This document shows positions 1 to 8,824 of a stretch of 24,112 nt of DNA, one piece after another. The notes under the pieces are model-generated. The model saw only the letters and a list, made by a program, of their open reading frames with translations, was not told the DNA's origin and ran no database searches. The position numbers and the translations under genes were made by a program. Position 1 is the stretch's first letter. Every line of letters starts with the position of its first letter. The stretch lies in the NCBI GenBank assembly GCA_001556025.1, contig LSIB01000106.1, forward strand, positions 1 to 24,112, in the 5' to 3' direction. Source of the DNA: Rhizobiales bacterium CCH3-A5. GTDB taxonomy: Bacteria > Pseudomonadota > Alphaproteobacteria > Rhizobiales > Beijerinckiaceae.

Positions 1-1163
1 GCCCGATCCTCGTCCATGTCGTGACGCAGAAGGGCAAGGGCTATGCGCCCGCCGAAGCCAGCGCCGACAAATATCACGGCGTCGTCAAGTTCAACGTCCT
101 GACAGGCGCGCAGGAGAAGCCCCCCTCCAACGCGCCGTCCTACACAAAAGTCTTCGCCAATGCGCTGGTGAAGGAAGCCAGCGCCGACGACAAGATCGTC
201 GCGATCACCGCCGCGATGCCGTCCGGCACCGGGCTCGACCTCTTTGCCAAGACGCATCCCTCCCGCTTCTTCGACGTCGGCATCGCCGAGCAGCACGGCG
301 TCACCTTCGCGGCCGGGCTCGCCTGCCAGGGCTTCAAGCCATTCTGCGCCATCTACTCGACCTTCCTGCAGCGCGCCTATGACCAGATCGCCCATGACGT
401 GGCGCTGCAGAAACTACCCGTGCGTTTCGCGCTCGATCGGGCCGGGCTGGTGGGGGCCGACGGGCCGACCCATGCAGGCGCGTTCGACACCGCCTATCTC
501 GGCTGCCTGCCGGGCTTCGTGCTGATGGCGGCCGGCGACGAGGCCGAACTCGTCCACATGGTCGCCACCGCGCGCGCCCATGACGAGGGGCCGATCGCCT
601 TCCGCTATCCGCGCGGCGACGGCATGGGCGTCGAGATGCCGGAAATCGGCGTGCCGCTCGAAATCGGGCGCGGGCGCATCGTCAAAGAGGGCACGCGGGT
701 TGCGCTTCTCTCCTATGGAACGCGGCTGGCCGAATGCCTGCGGGCGGCCGAAGCGCTCGACGCGCATGGCCTCTCGACCACGGTCGCCGACGCGCGCTTC
801 GCCAAACCGCTCGACCGGGCGCTGATCCGGCGGCTCGCGCGCCATCACGAGGCGCTGATCACGGTCGAGGAAGGCTCGGTCGGCGGCTTCGGCTCCTTCG
901 TGCTGCATGCGCTCGCAGATGACGGCCTTTTCGAGAACGGGCTGAAGGTTAAGACGCTGCATCTGCCGGACCTGTTCCAGGACCATGACACGCAAGGCCG
1001 GATGTATGCGCAGGCCGGGCTCGACGCGGATGCGATCGCGGCGACCGCGATCAGTCTTTGCCGGCCCGGTGGGGCCGTGCTGCGCGCCGCCGGCGCGAAC
1101 GGGCTTAGACTTCTGCCCTCGCATCATGCCGGTACCGCCGCCCTGCACGGAGCCTCGACATGA
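1..1163 (+). CDS. dxs: 1-deoxy-D-xylulose-5-phosphate synthase, C-terminal part (5' end outside window)
   Basis: Thiamine-diphosphate enzyme that condenses pyruvate with glyceraldehyde 3-phosphate to DXP, the first step of the MEP isoprenoid pathway, in the cytoplasm. The reading frame is open from base 3, so the start lies upstream of the window. Visible pieces are the inter-domain segment [13 protein letters not shown], then the pyrimidine-binding transketolase domain with [15 protein letters not shown] (its Glu is the residue that activates the cofactor), [18 protein letters not shown], and the C-terminal transketolase domain ending near ATAISLC. About 30 further residues ([14 protein letters not shown] and on) extend past the usual end and look low in complexity. 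The stop overlaps the next start as ATGA, implying translational coupling to ispH. The family call is secure. Its place before bch/crt genes suggests a copy serving pigment synthesis; whether a second dxs exists elsewhere cannot be seen. Confidence 0.96.
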   Translation, partial: PILVHVVTQKGKGYAPAEASADKYHGVVKFNVLTGAQEKPPSNAPSYTKVFANALVKEASADDKIVAITAAMPSGTGLDLFAKTHPSRFFDVGIAEQHGVTFAAGLACQGFKPFCAIYSTFLQRAYDQIAHDVALQKLPVRFALDRAGLVGADGPTHAGAFDTAYLGCLPGFVLMAAGDEAELVHMVATARAHDEGPIAFRYPRGDGMGVEMPEIGVPLEIGRGRIVKEGTRVALLSYGTRLAECLRAAEALDAHGLSTTVADARFAKPLDRALIRRLARHHEALITVEEGSVGGFGSFVLHALADDGLFENGLKVKTLHLPDLFQDHDTQGRMYAQAGLDADAIAATAISLCRPGGAVLRAAGANGLRLLPSHHAGTAALHGAST

Positions 1164-2125
1164 ACGCGATGCTCCCCGTCAGGCGCCCGCTCGCCGTCCT
1201 GCTGGCGAAACCGCGCGGTTTCTGCGCCGGCGTGGTGCGCGCCGTCGAGATCGTCGAGCGCGCCGTCCAGCAGCATGGCGCGCCGGTCTATGTCCGCCAC
1301 GAGATCGTGCATAACACCCATGTCGTCGAGGGCCTGCGCGCGCAAGGGGCCGTCTTCGTCGGCGAGGTCGATCAAATCCCCGCGGGTGCGACCACGATCT
1401 TCTCGGCCCATGGCGTCTCGAAAGCGGTCGAGGCGGCCGCCGCCGCGCGCGGGCTCGACGTCATCGACGCGACCTGCCCGCTCGTCCAGAAGGTCCACAA
1501 CCAGGGCCGGCGCTATGCCGAGATGGGCTATGACGTCGTGCTGATCGGCCATGATGGCCATGCCGAGGTCGAGGGCACGCGCGGGCAGATTTCCGGCCGG
1601 CTCCATGTCATCGCCAGCGCCGACGAGGTCGCGGACCTTTTGGTGCGCGACGACGGCAAGGTCGCCTACATCACCCAGACCACGCTCTCCGTGCAGGATA
1701 CGCGCGACGTGATCGCGACACTGAAGCGGCGCTTCCCCGAGATCGTCGGGCCCGACACGCGCAACATCTGTTACGCCACGCAGAACCGGCAGGCGGCGGT
1801 TCAGGCGATGGCGCCGCTCTGCGACCTGATCCTGGTGGTCGGCTCGCGCTCCTCCTCGAATTCCAGCCGGCTTCGCGAGGTCGGCGAGATCGCCGGCGTC
1901 GAGAGCCATCTGATCGAGGGGCCGGACGCCATCATTGAGGGCTGGTTCGACGAGGTTGAGACCGTCGGGTTTTCGGCAGGCGCGTCAGCGCCCGAGCGGC
2001 TGATCCAGGAGACGATCGACCGTTTGCGCCGCTTCCGCGACGTCAGTGTGCGCGAACTCGACGGCACGGAGGAGGAAGTCGTCTTCCGTCTGCCGCAGCG
2101 TCTTGCCGAGGCGGTCGCGCCCTGA
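1160..2125 (+). CDS. ispH: 4-hydroxy-3-methylbut-2-enyl diphosphate reductase
   Basis: Last MEP-pathway enzyme (LytB): an iron-sulfur protein that reduces HMBPP to IPP and DMAPP. The 321-residue length is normal. The three cluster-ligating cysteines are present: C22 in [16 protein letters not shown]106 in [11 protein letters not shown] and C204 in [10 protein letters not shown]. The proton-relay region HAEVEGT sits at residues 134-140 (E136), and [11 protein letters not shown] is also typical. The ATG overlaps the dxs stop by 4 bp (ATGA), so the two are probably translated together. Both ends of the MEP pathway are thus joined directly upstream of bchI, which fits precursor supply for the bacteriochlorophyll tail and carotenoids. 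That role is an inference from context; the enzyme identity is secure. Confidence 0.97.
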   Translation: MNAMLPVRRPLAVLLAKPRGFCAGVVRAVEIVERAVQQHGAPVYVRHEIVHNTHVVEGLRAQGAVFVGEVDQIPAGATTIFSAHGVSKAVEAAAAARGLDVIDATCPLVQKVHNQGRRYAEMGYDVVLIGHDGHAEVEGTRGQISGRLHVIASADEVADLLVRDDGKVAYITQTTLSVQDTRDVIATLKRRFPEIVGPDTRNICYATQNRQAAVQAMAPLCDLILVVGSRSSSNSSRLREVGEIAGVESHLIEGPDAIIEGWFDEVETVGFSAGASAPERLIQETIDRLRRFRDVSVRELDGTEEEVVFRLPQRLAEAVAP

Positions 2126-2163
2126 TTGTCTGAGCGCCCCGCTTCGTCGTCCAAGGTCCGCGC

Positions 2164-3153
2164 ATGGCTACGCCTTTTCCGTTCTCGGCCATTGTTGGAC
2201 AGGAAGAGATGAAACGGGCGCTGCTGCTGGCGGCGATCGACCCCACGATCGGCGGCGTGCTGATCTTCGGCGACCGCGGCACCGGCAAATCGACCGCGAT
2301 CCGTGCGCTGGCGGCCCTGCTGCCGCCGATGAAAGCGGTCGTCGGCGACCCCTACAACCGCGCGCCCGACGCCACGATCAAGGGGCAGAAAAGCCATCTC
2401 GTCCCCGTACCGGTGGTCGATCTGCCGCTTGGTGCGACCGAGGACCGCGTCGTCGGCGCGCTCGATCTGGAGAAGGCGCTGGCGAGCGGCGAAAAAGCGT
2501 TCCAGCCAGGGCTGCTGGCGCGGGCCAACCGGGGATTTCTCTACATCGACGAGGCCAACCTGCTGGAGGACCATCTCGTCGACGTGCTGCTCGATGTCGC
2601 GGCCTCGGGCGAGAACGTCGTCGAGCGCGAGGGGCTGAGCATCCGTCATCCGGCCCGCTTCGTGCTGGTCGGCAGCGGCAATCCCGAGGAGGGCGAACTG
2701 CGCCCGCAACTGCTCGACCGTTTCGGGCTTTCGGTTGAGGTGACGACGCCGGGCGACCTGCCGACGCGCATCGAGGTGGTGAAGCGCCGCGACGCGTTCG
2801 ACCGCGATCCCGACGGCTTCATCGCGCTCTGGCGAGGCAAGGACGAGGCGATCGGACGCAAGCTCACGGCAGGGCGCAAGAAGCTCGCGACGATCGCAAC
2901 CTCCGAGGCGGCGCTGACGCGAGCGGCGCAGCTCTGCCTGCATCTGGGCACGGACGGGCTGCGCGGCGAACTCACCCTGATTCGGGCGGCTCGGGCGCTC
3001 GCGGCGCTGGAGGGCAAGGCCGAGGTACTGGACAGCCATATCCGTAGCGTCGCGCCGATGGCGCTGCGCCACCGGCTGCGCCGCAACCCGCTCGACGAGG
3101 CGCGCTCGACCGTCAGGGTCGATCGCGCCCTGGAGGAGATTTTCGGGCCATGA
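2164..3153 (+). CDS. bchI: Magnesium chelatase ATPase subunit I
   Basis: AAA+ ATPase subunit of the three-part Mg-chelatase (BchI, BchD, BchH), which inserts Mg2+ into protoporphyrin IX as the committed step to bacteriochlorophyll. At 329 residues it has the usual length. It begins [16 protein letters not shown]; Walker A is GDRGTGKST at residues 36-44, the family insert [14 protein letters not shown] follows, Walker [14 protein letters not shown] starts at 125, sensor 1 [17 protein letters not shown] is near 168-183, and an arginine-finger-type DRFGL is at 186-190. The gap to ispH is 38 bp with AAGG ahead of the ATG. Its stop overlaps the bchD start (ATGA), which suits a fixed I:D ratio. The third subunit, bchH, is not in the window. 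The call is secure because bchD and bchO follow. Confidence 0.97.
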   Translation: MATPFPFSAIVGQEEMKRALLLAAIDPTIGGVLIFGDRGTGKSTAIRALAALLPPMKAVVGDPYNRAPDATIKGQKSHLVPVPVVDLPLGATEDRVVGALDLEKALASGEKAFQPGLLARANRGFLYIDEANLLEDHLVDVLLDVAASGENVVEREGLSIRHPARFVLVGSGNPEEGELRPQLLDRFGLSVEVTTPGDLPTRIEVVKRRDAFDRDPDGFIALWRGKDEAIGRKLTAGRKKLATIATSEAALTRAAQLCLHLGTDGLRGELTLIRAARALAALEGKAEVLDSHIRSVAPMALRHRLRRNPLDEARSTVRVDRALEEIFGP

Positions 3154-4925
3154 GCGAGGCCGGCGACAGCGCCGCCGTCGCCACGCGCTCGCTTTGGCGG
3201 ATGGCCGAACTTGCGGCGGCTCTCGTCGCGCTCGATCCTGCCGGCATCGGCGGCGTGACCTTGCGCGCACCGGCCGGCCCGCCGCGCGACGCCTGGCTTA
3301 TTCGGCTAACGACCTTGCTCGGCGACAGGCTTCCACTGCGCATGCCGGCCGGGATCGGCGATGCGCGCCTGCTCGGCGGGCTCGACCTGACCGCGACGCT
3401 GGCCTCGGGCCGCCCTGTCGCCGAGCGAGGCCTGCTGGCGCAGGCGGATGGCGGCGTCGTGCTGATGGCCATGGCGGAACGGGTCAGCCCGGCGACCGCG
3501 GCCCGGATCGCGCTGGCGATGGATTCAGGCGAAGTCGCGGTGTCGCGTGACGGCTTGGGCGATGTCGCGCCGAGCCGGTTCGGGCTTGTCGCGTTCGACG
3601 AGGGCATCTTAGCGGACGAGCACCCGCCCGAGGTGCTGACCGAGCGCCTGGCGATACGGCTCGACCTCGGCGCTTTATCGCATCGCGATATCGAGCCGGC
3701 TATTTTTATTCTGGAGGACATTGCCGAGGCGCAGCAGCGGCTGCCCGATGTGGCGATCGACAACGCCGCGATCGAAGCGCTATGCGCGGCGGCGCTCGCG
3801 CTGGGCATCGGTTCTGCTCGCGCGGCGGTGCACGCCGTCAGGGTCGCGCGGATGGTGGCAGCGCTGATGGGCCGCGATGCGGTCACGCAGGAGGATGCGG
3901 CGCTCGCCGCCGCTCTGGTGCTCGCGCCGCGTGCAACCCGGATGCCGGCAGCGACCGAAGACGAGACGCCGCCTCCCCCGCCCGAGCAGCAAGACGATCG
4001 ACCGCCGCCCGATGCGCAGGCTGAGGACCAAGAACAACCCGCCGATCTCGACGACCTCGTACTGGAGGCGGCCAAGGCCGCGATCCCCGCCGGGCTGCTC
4101 GCGCAGTTGCTGGCGCAGAGCGGGCGTGTTCGGGTGCGCTCGTCGGGCAAGGCCGGCCAGTTCCAAAAGGCGGCGCTGCGCGGCCGCATCGTCGGCTCGA
4201 AAGCCGGAGAATTACGCGGTGGAGTGCGGCTCGACGTGATCGAGACCCTGCGCGCGGCCGCGCCCTGGCAGGCGCTGCGCCGGCGCGAGCCGGGCCTAGC
4301 GGGCCGCGCCGGCATCATCGTGCGCCGCGACGATTTTCGCGTGGCCCGCTACAAGCAGCGCTCGGAGACAGCGACGCTGTTCGTGGTCGATGCGTCGGGC
4401 TCCTCGGCGCTCCAGCGGCTGGCCGAGGCCAAGGGCGCGGTCCGGTTGCTGCTCGCCGAATGCTACATCCGCCGCGACGAGGTGGCGCTGATCGCTTTTC
4501 GCAAGTCCGAAGCGGAATTGGTTCTGCCGCCGACGCGTTCGCTGGTCGCCGCAGAACGCGCGCTCGCGGCGCTGCCGGGCGGCGGTGCGACGCCACTCGC
4601 GACGGCGATCGGGGCGGCGGCGGCGCTTGCCGACGCGGTCAGGCGCAAGGGCCGCACGCCAGCAATCGTGTTCATGACCGATGGCCGCGCCAATATCGAC
4701 CGCGACGGCCAGCCCGGCCGCGCCAAGGCGCAGGCCGACGCGATGGCGGCGGCGGCGGCCCTACGGGCAGAGGGCGTCAGCACGCTGCTGATCGACACCT
4801 CGCCTCAAACCCAACCGCAGGCCGCCGAACTCTCGGCCGCGATGGGCGCGCGTTATGTGCCGCTGCCCCATGCCGACGCGGCTGGGGTGAGCCGGGCGGT
4901 CAATGCGCTTCTGCCGGGACGGTAG
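3150..4925 (+). CDS. bchD: Magnesium chelatase subunit D
   Basis: Partner of BchI; it forms the platform ring of Mg-chelatase and contacts BchH. At 591 residues it has three parts. The N-terminal AAA+-like region (about 1-260) has lost the Walker A lysine: where GxxGxGK is expected it reads [10 protein letters not shown], as is normal for BchD. A linker near 265-305 is rich in proline and acid ([15 protein letters not shown]). The C-terminal integrin-I/VWA domain has its metal-binding MIDAS motif DASGSS at 414-419, the threonine in [11 protein letters not shown] and [10 protein letters not shown]. Translation is probably coupled to bchI through the 4-bp overlap. After the stop come 219 bp holding a large inverted repeat before bchO, so bchO may be separated transcriptionally. 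Confidence 0.96.
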   Translation: MSEAGDSAAVATRSLWRMAELAAALVALDPAGIGGVTLRAPAGPPRDAWLIRLTTLLGDRLPLRMPAGIGDARLLGGLDLTATLASGRPVAERGLLAQADGGVVLMAMAERVSPATAARIALAMDSGEVAVSRDGLGDVAPSRFGLVAFDEGILADEHPPEVLTERLAIRLDLGALSHRDIEPAIFILEDIAEAQQRLPDVAIDNAAIEALCAAALALGIGSARAAVHAVRVARMVAALMGRDAVTQEDAALAAALVLAPRATRMPAATEDETPPPPPEQQDDRPPPDAQAEDQEQPADLDDLVLEAAKAAIPAGLLAQLLAQSGRVRVRSSGKAGQFQKAALRGRIVGSKAGELRGGVRLDVIETLRAAAPWQALRRREPGLAGRAGIIVRRDDFRVARYKQRSETATLFVVDASGSSALQRLAEAKGAVRLLLAECYIRRDEVALIAFRKSEAELVLPPTRSLVAAERALAALPGGGATPLATAIGAAAALADAVRRKGRTPAIVFMTDGRANIDRDGQPGRAKAQADAMAAAAALRAEGVSTLLIDTSPQTQPQAAELSAAMGARYVPLPHADAAGVSRAVNALLPGR

Positions 4926-4976
4926 GGAGATGAGGCGGCCTCTCTCAAGTTCCGGCTTCGCAAGGTCGAGCATGAG

Positions 4977-5112
4977 GAACCCCTCTCCCGAGTGGGAGAG
5001 GGGCAGGGGTGAGGGCCGGACGGTTCAGAAAAAGGCAGCGGATGGCTCGGCGCTTCGCTGGTTGGTGGGCCGACCCCTCACCCCTGCCCCTCTCCCTCCG
5101 GGAGAGGGGTTC
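4977..5112. repeat. Inverted-repeat hairpin element (REP-doublet/REPIN-like)
   Basis: Two arms, 4977-5019 and 5070-5112, are near-perfect reverse complements. Runs of 13 and 22 bases match exactly, and differences are confined to the central loop of each arm and the inner tip. The arms are separated by 50 bp. Each arm also holds its own small palindrome (CCCCTCTCCC facing GGGAGAGGGG). Folded as RNA this would give one stem of more than 40 bp or two short hairpins. This architecture, two REP palindromes in opposite orientation, is typical of dispersed REPIN/MITE-like elements. Whether other copies exist in this genome cannot be seen here. It fills most of the bchD-bchO spacer and could attenuate or process the operon transcript. 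Confidence 0.85.
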
Positions 5113-5144
5113 CCCGTGCTTCTCTGCCAACGTCGCGCGCCCCG

Positions 5145-6032
5145 ATGACAGCCCTCTCATGGCCAACCGACGGCCGCGACTGGCCCAACCATGGCGCCAG
5201 CCGCTTCCTCTCAGCCGGCGGCTTGCGCTGGCATGTGCAGGTCATGGGCGCCGGCCCGGTCCTGCTGCTGCTCCATGGCACGGGCGCCTCGACCCATTCC
5301 TGGCGCGACCTCGCGCCGATGCTTGCAACCGATTTCACTGTTGTCGCGCCAGACCTCCCCGGCCACGGCTTCACGCAATCGCCCCATAGCGACCAGCTTT
5401 CACTGCCGGCAATGGCGCGCGCCATCGCGACGCTGCTCAAGGCGCTCGATCTCGCGCCCGATCTCGTTGTTGGCCATTCGGCTGGGGCCGCGATTGGCCT
5501 GCGCATGGCGCTCGACGGCAGCATCGCGCCCAAGGCGCTGGTCAGCCTGAACGGCGCGCTGCTGCCGTTTCGTGGTCTGGCCTCGCAACTTTTTCCTTCG
5601 CTGGCGCGCCTCCTAGTGCTGAACCCGTTCGTACCGCGCCTGTTTGCCTGGCGGGCCAGCAGCGCAAGCGCGGTCGACGCGCTGCTGCAGGGCACGGGCT
5701 CACGGCTCGATGCGCGCGGGCTCGATCTCTACCAGCGCCTGTTCTCGAACCGCGTCCATGTCGCGGCCACGCTGGCGATGATGGCGAACTGGGATCTCGA
5801 GGTACTGGGCCGCGCCTTTGGCAAGCTCGACCTGCCGGTGGTTCTGGCGGTCGCCGCCAACGACAAGGCCGTGCCGCCGGGTGACGCTGCCGAGGTCGCA
5901 AGGCGGCTGCCCAACGCCCGGATCGAGACGATTCCCGCCGCCGGCCATCTCGCCCATGAGGAGAAGCCGGACGAGATCGCGGCGCTGATCCGGCGCGTGG
6001 CGAAGGAGCACATCGCGCTTGCGTCCGGTTGA
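5145..6032 (+). CDS. bchO: BchO, alpha/beta hydrolase of the Mg-chelatase operon
   Basis: A 295-residue alpha/beta-hydrolase-fold protein, conventionally encoded after bchI-bchD and described as Mg-chelatase-associated; its exact biochemical role is unsettled. It opens with the BchO-like DWPNHGASRFLSAGGLRWHV. Fold markers follow: the oxyanion strand LLLHGTGASTHSWR (41-54), APDLPGHGFT (68-77), the nucleophile elbow GHSAG (110-114, Ser112), and near the C-terminus AAGHLAHEEKPDEIA carrying the expected catalytic His. I see no good Shine-Dalgarno before ATG 5145, but no better in-frame start follows the hairpin element. Gene order bchI-bchD-bchO is the main reason to prefer BchO over a generic hydrolase. 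Confidence 0.9.
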   Translation: MTALSWPTDGRDWPNHGASRFLSAGGLRWHVQVMGAGPVLLLLHGTGASTHSWRDLAPMLATDFTVVAPDLPGHGFTQSPHSDQLSLPAMARAIATLLKALDLAPDLVVGHSAGAAIGLRMALDGSIAPKALVSLNGALLPFRGLASQLFPSLARLLVLNPFVPRLFAWRASSASAVDALLQGTGSRLDARGLDLYQRLFSNRVHVAATLAMMANWDLEVLGRAFGKLDLPVVLAVAANDKAVPPGDAAEVARRLPNARIETIPAAGHLAHEEKPDEIAALIRRVAKEHIALASG

Positions 6033-6046
6033 ATGACATATACGAT
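6019..6046 (+). promoter_or_regulatory. Candidate sigma70-type promoter for crtI
   Basis: TTGCGT (6019-6024) and TACGAT (6041-6046) are spaced by 16 bp. Each matches the vegetative consensus at 4 of 6 positions, and they straddle the bchO stop. Transcription would begin near 6053, giving a very short or absent leader for crtI. The -10 box abuts the dyads described at 6034-6063. This is a pattern match only. Confidence 0.35.
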
Positions 6047-6063
6047 GTCAACCTATGTTGACG
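6034..6063. promoter_or_regulatory. Double dyad at the crtI start; likely PpsR/CrtJ operator
   Basis: TGTCAACCTATGTTGACG (6046-6063) is a perfect 6-bp inverted repeat (GTCAAC, 4 bp, GTTGAC). It matches the PpsR/CrtJ consensus TGT-N12-ACA except for a final G in place of A. A second perfect dyad, TGACAT-N5-ATGTCA (6034-6050), overlaps it and shares the TGTCA half-site. PpsR/CrtJ are known aerobic/light repressors of bch and crt genes. The site lies over the candidate -10 box and the first ATG, where binding would block transcription. Assignment to PpsR is inference; the dyads are seen directly. Confidence 0.6.
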
Positions 6064-7602
6064 GATATGGCCCTTCCCGATCTGGTATCCCGATCGGCCC
6101 GTCAGACGAGGCTGGACGAGCGCCCGCATGCGCTCATCATCGGCTCAGGCTTCGGCGGGCTCGCGGCGGCGATCAGGCTCGGCGCGCGCGGCTACCGCGT
6201 CACGGTGCTCGACCGGCTCGATCAGCCCGGCGGGCGGGCGCGCGTGTTCCGGCAGAACGGCTTCACCTTCGATGCCGGGCCGACCATCGTCACCGCGCCC
6301 TTGCTGTTCGAGGAACTCTGGGCCCTGTGCGGGCGGCGGATGGCGGATGATGTCCGGCTTACGGCGCTCGACCCGTTCTACCGGCTGCTCTTCGACGACG
6401 GCACGACGCTGGACTGCAGCGATGACGACGCGGCGATGCGGGCGCGGATCGCTGCCTTCGCGCCGGGTGATCTTGCCGGCTACGAGACCTTTCTGAAAGA
6501 GGCCGAGGCGATCTACAAGGTCGGCTTCGAGCAACTCTCGGACGTGCCCTTCAGCACGCTGGCCGACATGCTGAAGGCGCTCCCGGCCATGGCGCGACTG
6601 CGCGCCGACCGCAGCGTCTACGGCCTCGTCTCACGCCATGTGAAGGACGAGCGGCTGCGCACGGCGCTGAGTTTCCACCCGCTCTTCATCGGCGGCAACC
6701 CCTTCGCGGTGACGGCCATCTATGCGCTCGTCATTCATCTCGAGCGCAAATACGGCGTGCATTTTGCTCATGGCGGCACCGGCGCGCTGGTCACTGGGCT
6801 GGTCGGGCTGATCGAGGGCCAGGGCGGCGCGATCCGCCATGGCGCGGAGGTCGCGGAGATCACGGTCGCGGACGGGGCGGCGACCGGCGTCAGGCTCGCC
6901 GATGGCGAGACGCTTACCGCCGACATCGTCGTCTCCAACGCCGACGCGGCCCACACCTACGGAACGCTTCTGCCGGCGGCTCACCGCAAGCGCTGGACCG
7001 ACCGCAAGCTCGCCAAGGCGCGCTATTCGATGAGCGTCGTGGTCTGGTATTTCGGGACGAAGGAGCGCTACGAGGACGTGCCGCATCACACCATCCTGTT
7101 CGGGCCGCGCTATCGTGGCCTGATCGACGACATCTTCGAACAGAAGGTGCTGTCGGAGGATTTCAGCCTCTACCTGCATCGGCCGACTGCCACCGACCCC
7201 TCGCTCGCGCCGCCGGGTTGCGACGCCTTCTATGCGCTCGTGCCTGTGCCGAATCTGCAGGGCGCGACCGATTGGGAGCGCCAAGCCGAACCCTTCCGCC
7301 GGCGCATCCAACAGCGGCTGGAGGCGACCGTGCTGCCCGACTTGAGCGAGCGCATCGTCACCTCGCGGCTGATGACGCCGCCCGATTTCCGCGACGATTA
7401 TCTCTCGATCCATGGCGCGGCCTTCGGGCTGGAACCGCGCCTGCTGCAAAGCGCCTGGTTCCGTCCGCATAATCTCAGCGAGGAGATCGACCGGCTCTAT
7501 CTGGTCGGCGCCGGCACGCATCCCGGCGCGGGGCTCCCCGGCGTGCTCTCCTCGGCAAAAATTCTCGACACGGTGGTCCCCCATGCGACCGAACTGGCCT
7601 GA
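6055..7602 (+). CDS. crtI: Phytoene desaturase
   Basis: FAD-dependent CrtI-type desaturase that converts phytoene to neurosporene or lycopene; the number of desaturation steps cannot be told from the sequence. It has 515 residues from ATG 6055. The N-terminal dinucleotide-binding motif is ALIIGSGFGGLAAAIRLGA, followed by GARGYRVTVLDRLDQPGGRA and FDAGPTIVTAPLLFEELW. The C-terminal signature LVGAGTHPGAGLPGVL completes the CrtI pattern. The start is uncertain: ATG 6055 and ATG 6067 both fit and neither has a convincing ribosome site; the operator overlaps both. The end overlaps crtB by 20 bp, so crtI-crtB form a two-gene carotenoid unit. Low oxygen or light control through PpsR is likely. Confidence 0.95.
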   Translation: MLTDMALPDLVSRSARQTRLDERPHALIIGSGFGGLAAAIRLGARGYRVTVLDRLDQPGGRARVFRQNGFTFDAGPTIVTAPLLFEELWALCGRRMADDVRLTALDPFYRLLFDDGTTLDCSDDDAAMRARIAAFAPGDLAGYETFLKEAEAIYKVGFEQLSDVPFSTLADMLKALPAMARLRADRSVYGLVSRHVKDERLRTALSFHPLFIGGNPFAVTAIYALVIHLERKYGVHFAHGGTGALVTGLVGLIEGQGGAIRHGAEVAEITVADGAATGVRLADGETLTADIVVSNADAAHTYGTLLPAAHRKRWTDRKLAKARYSMSVVVWYFGTKERYEDVPHHTILFGPRYRGLIDDIFEQKVLSEDFSLYLHRPTATDPSLAPPGCDAFYALVPVPNLQGATDWERQAEPFRRRIQQRLEATVLPDLSERIVTSRLMTPPDFRDDYLSIHGAAFGLEPRLLQSAWFRPHNLSEEIDRLYLVGAGTHPGAGLPGVLSSAKILDTVVPHATELA

Positions 7603-8641
7603 GCCCGCCCCCGCCGATCTCGATGCGTGCAACCGCCTGCTCAGGGCGGGCTCGAAATCCTTCTATGCCGCCTCGCTGCTTCTGCCGCGTCAGACGCGGG
7701 GGCCGGCCACCGCGCTCTACGCCTTTTGCCGGCTCGCCGACGACGCGATAGACGAGGGTCCGGGCGACGCGGCGACCATCGACGCACTCAAGGAGCGGAT
7801 CGCGGCGGCCTATGCCGGCCGCCCGCAGGACCATGCCGCCGACCGCGCCTTTTCCGCCACCGTCCGGCGCTTCGCCCTGCCGGAAGCCGTGCCGCTGGCG
7901 CTGATCGAGGGCTTTGCCTGGGATGCTCAGGCGCGTCGATACGAGACATTCGAGGAGCTTTGCGACTATGCCGCCCGGGTCGCGGGCTCGGTCGGCGTGA
8001 TGATGACGACGGTGATGGACAGGCGCTCTGCGGATGTGCTGGCGCGCGCGGCCGATCTCGGCGTCGCCATGCAGCTCACCAACATCGCCCGCGACGTCGG
8101 CGAGGATGCGCGCAAGGGGCGGCTCTATCTGCCGCTCGCCTGGCTGCGCGAAGCCGGTATCGACCCTGAAGCGTTTCTGGCGAACCCTGTCTTCACGCCG
8201 GCGCTGGGCGGGCTGGTGGCGCGTCTGCTGGCGGAGGCCGAGCGGCTCTATGCCCGCGCCGATTCAGGTATCGGCCAACTGCCGGCCGGCTGCCGCGCCG
8301 GCATCCGAGCGGCAAGGCTGATCTATGCCGAAATCGGCCATGAGGTGGCACGCTCCGGCTTCGATTCGGTGACGCAGCGCGCGGTCGTGTCAAAGGATCG
8401 CAAATTCGTCCTGCTGGCGCGCGCGCTGCTCGCAAGCCCGCCGGACGCCACGCGGCTCGCTCTTCCGCCGCTGCCGGCGAACGCCTGGCTCGTCGCGGCC
8501 GTGACGACGCTGCATCCGGCGCGACAGAGCGTCCGTATCGTCGACGTGCCGTGGTGGAACCTCAGCGGCCGCACCCGGACCGTGATCGAGATGTTCGAGC
8601 GGCTGGGGCGGATCGAGCGTTCCGCGATGCGCGGCCCCTGA
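7583..8641 (+). CDS. crtB: Phytoene synthase
   Basis: Condenses two geranylgeranyl diphosphates to 15-cis-phytoene, the first committed carotenoid step. I set the start at ATG 7583, inside the end of crtI, giving 352 residues beginning MRPNWPEPAPADLDACNRLL. The frame is open further upstream, but that sequence encodes nothing like the family. The two Asp-rich, Mg2+/diphosphate-binding motifs are present: DDAID at 53-57 (in FCRLADDAIDE) and DVGED at 171-175 (in NIARDVGEDARKGRLYLP). SGFDSVTQRAVVSKDRK near the C-terminus is also typical of CrtB. The 20-bp overlap with crtI implies coupled translation. No crtE is visible here. Confidence 0.96.
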   Translation: MRPNWPEPAPADLDACNRLLRAGSKSFYAASLLLPRQTRGPATALYAFCRLADDAIDEGPGDAATIDALKERIAAAYAGRPQDHAADRAFSATVRRFALPEAVPLALIEGFAWDAQARRYETFEELCDYAARVAGSVGVMMTTVMDRRSADVLARAADLGVAMQLTNIARDVGEDARKGRLYLPLAWLREAGIDPEAFLANPVFTPALGGLVARLLAEAERLYARADSGIGQLPAGCRAGIRAARLIYAEIGHEVARSGFDSVTQRAVVSKDRKFVLLARALLASPPDATRLALPPLPANAWLVAAVTTLHPARQSVRIVDVPWWNLSGRTRTVIEMFERLGRIERSAMRGP

Positions 8642-8656
8642 CCGGGAGGCGTTACG

Positions 8657-8824
8657 ATGTCGTCCACTTTCATGGTCATGGCCGAGATGCTGATCACGCT
8701 TGGGGTCTGCCTCGGCTTCGGCTTCCACCAGCTCTGGCAGCTGAGGAAGCTCAAGGCCAAGGCCGCCGCCGAGAAGGCCGCGGCCGAAAGACAGGCCGGG
8801 ACCGGAGCCCTCAGCGGTTCCTGA
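8657..8824 (+). CDS. Small single-span membrane protein downstream of crtB
   Basis: A 55-residue ORF beginning [20 protein letters not shown]. It has a strong Shine-Dalgarno, GGGAGG at 8644-8649, seven bases ahead of the ATG and 15 bp after the crtB stop, so it probably belongs to the crt transcript. Residues about 5-25 form one hydrophobic span, followed by [10 protein letters not shown] and an Ala/Lys/Glu-rich helix ([14 protein letters not shown]), suggesting a cytoplasmic charged tail. Its last 14 bp overlap the 3' end of the convergent enoyl-CoA hydratase gene. I do not recognise a family. The ribosome site and coherent topology make it likely to be real. Function unknown. Confidence 0.65.
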   Translation: MSSTFMVMAEMLITLGVCLGFGFHQLWQLRKLKAKAAAEKAAAERQAGTGALSGS

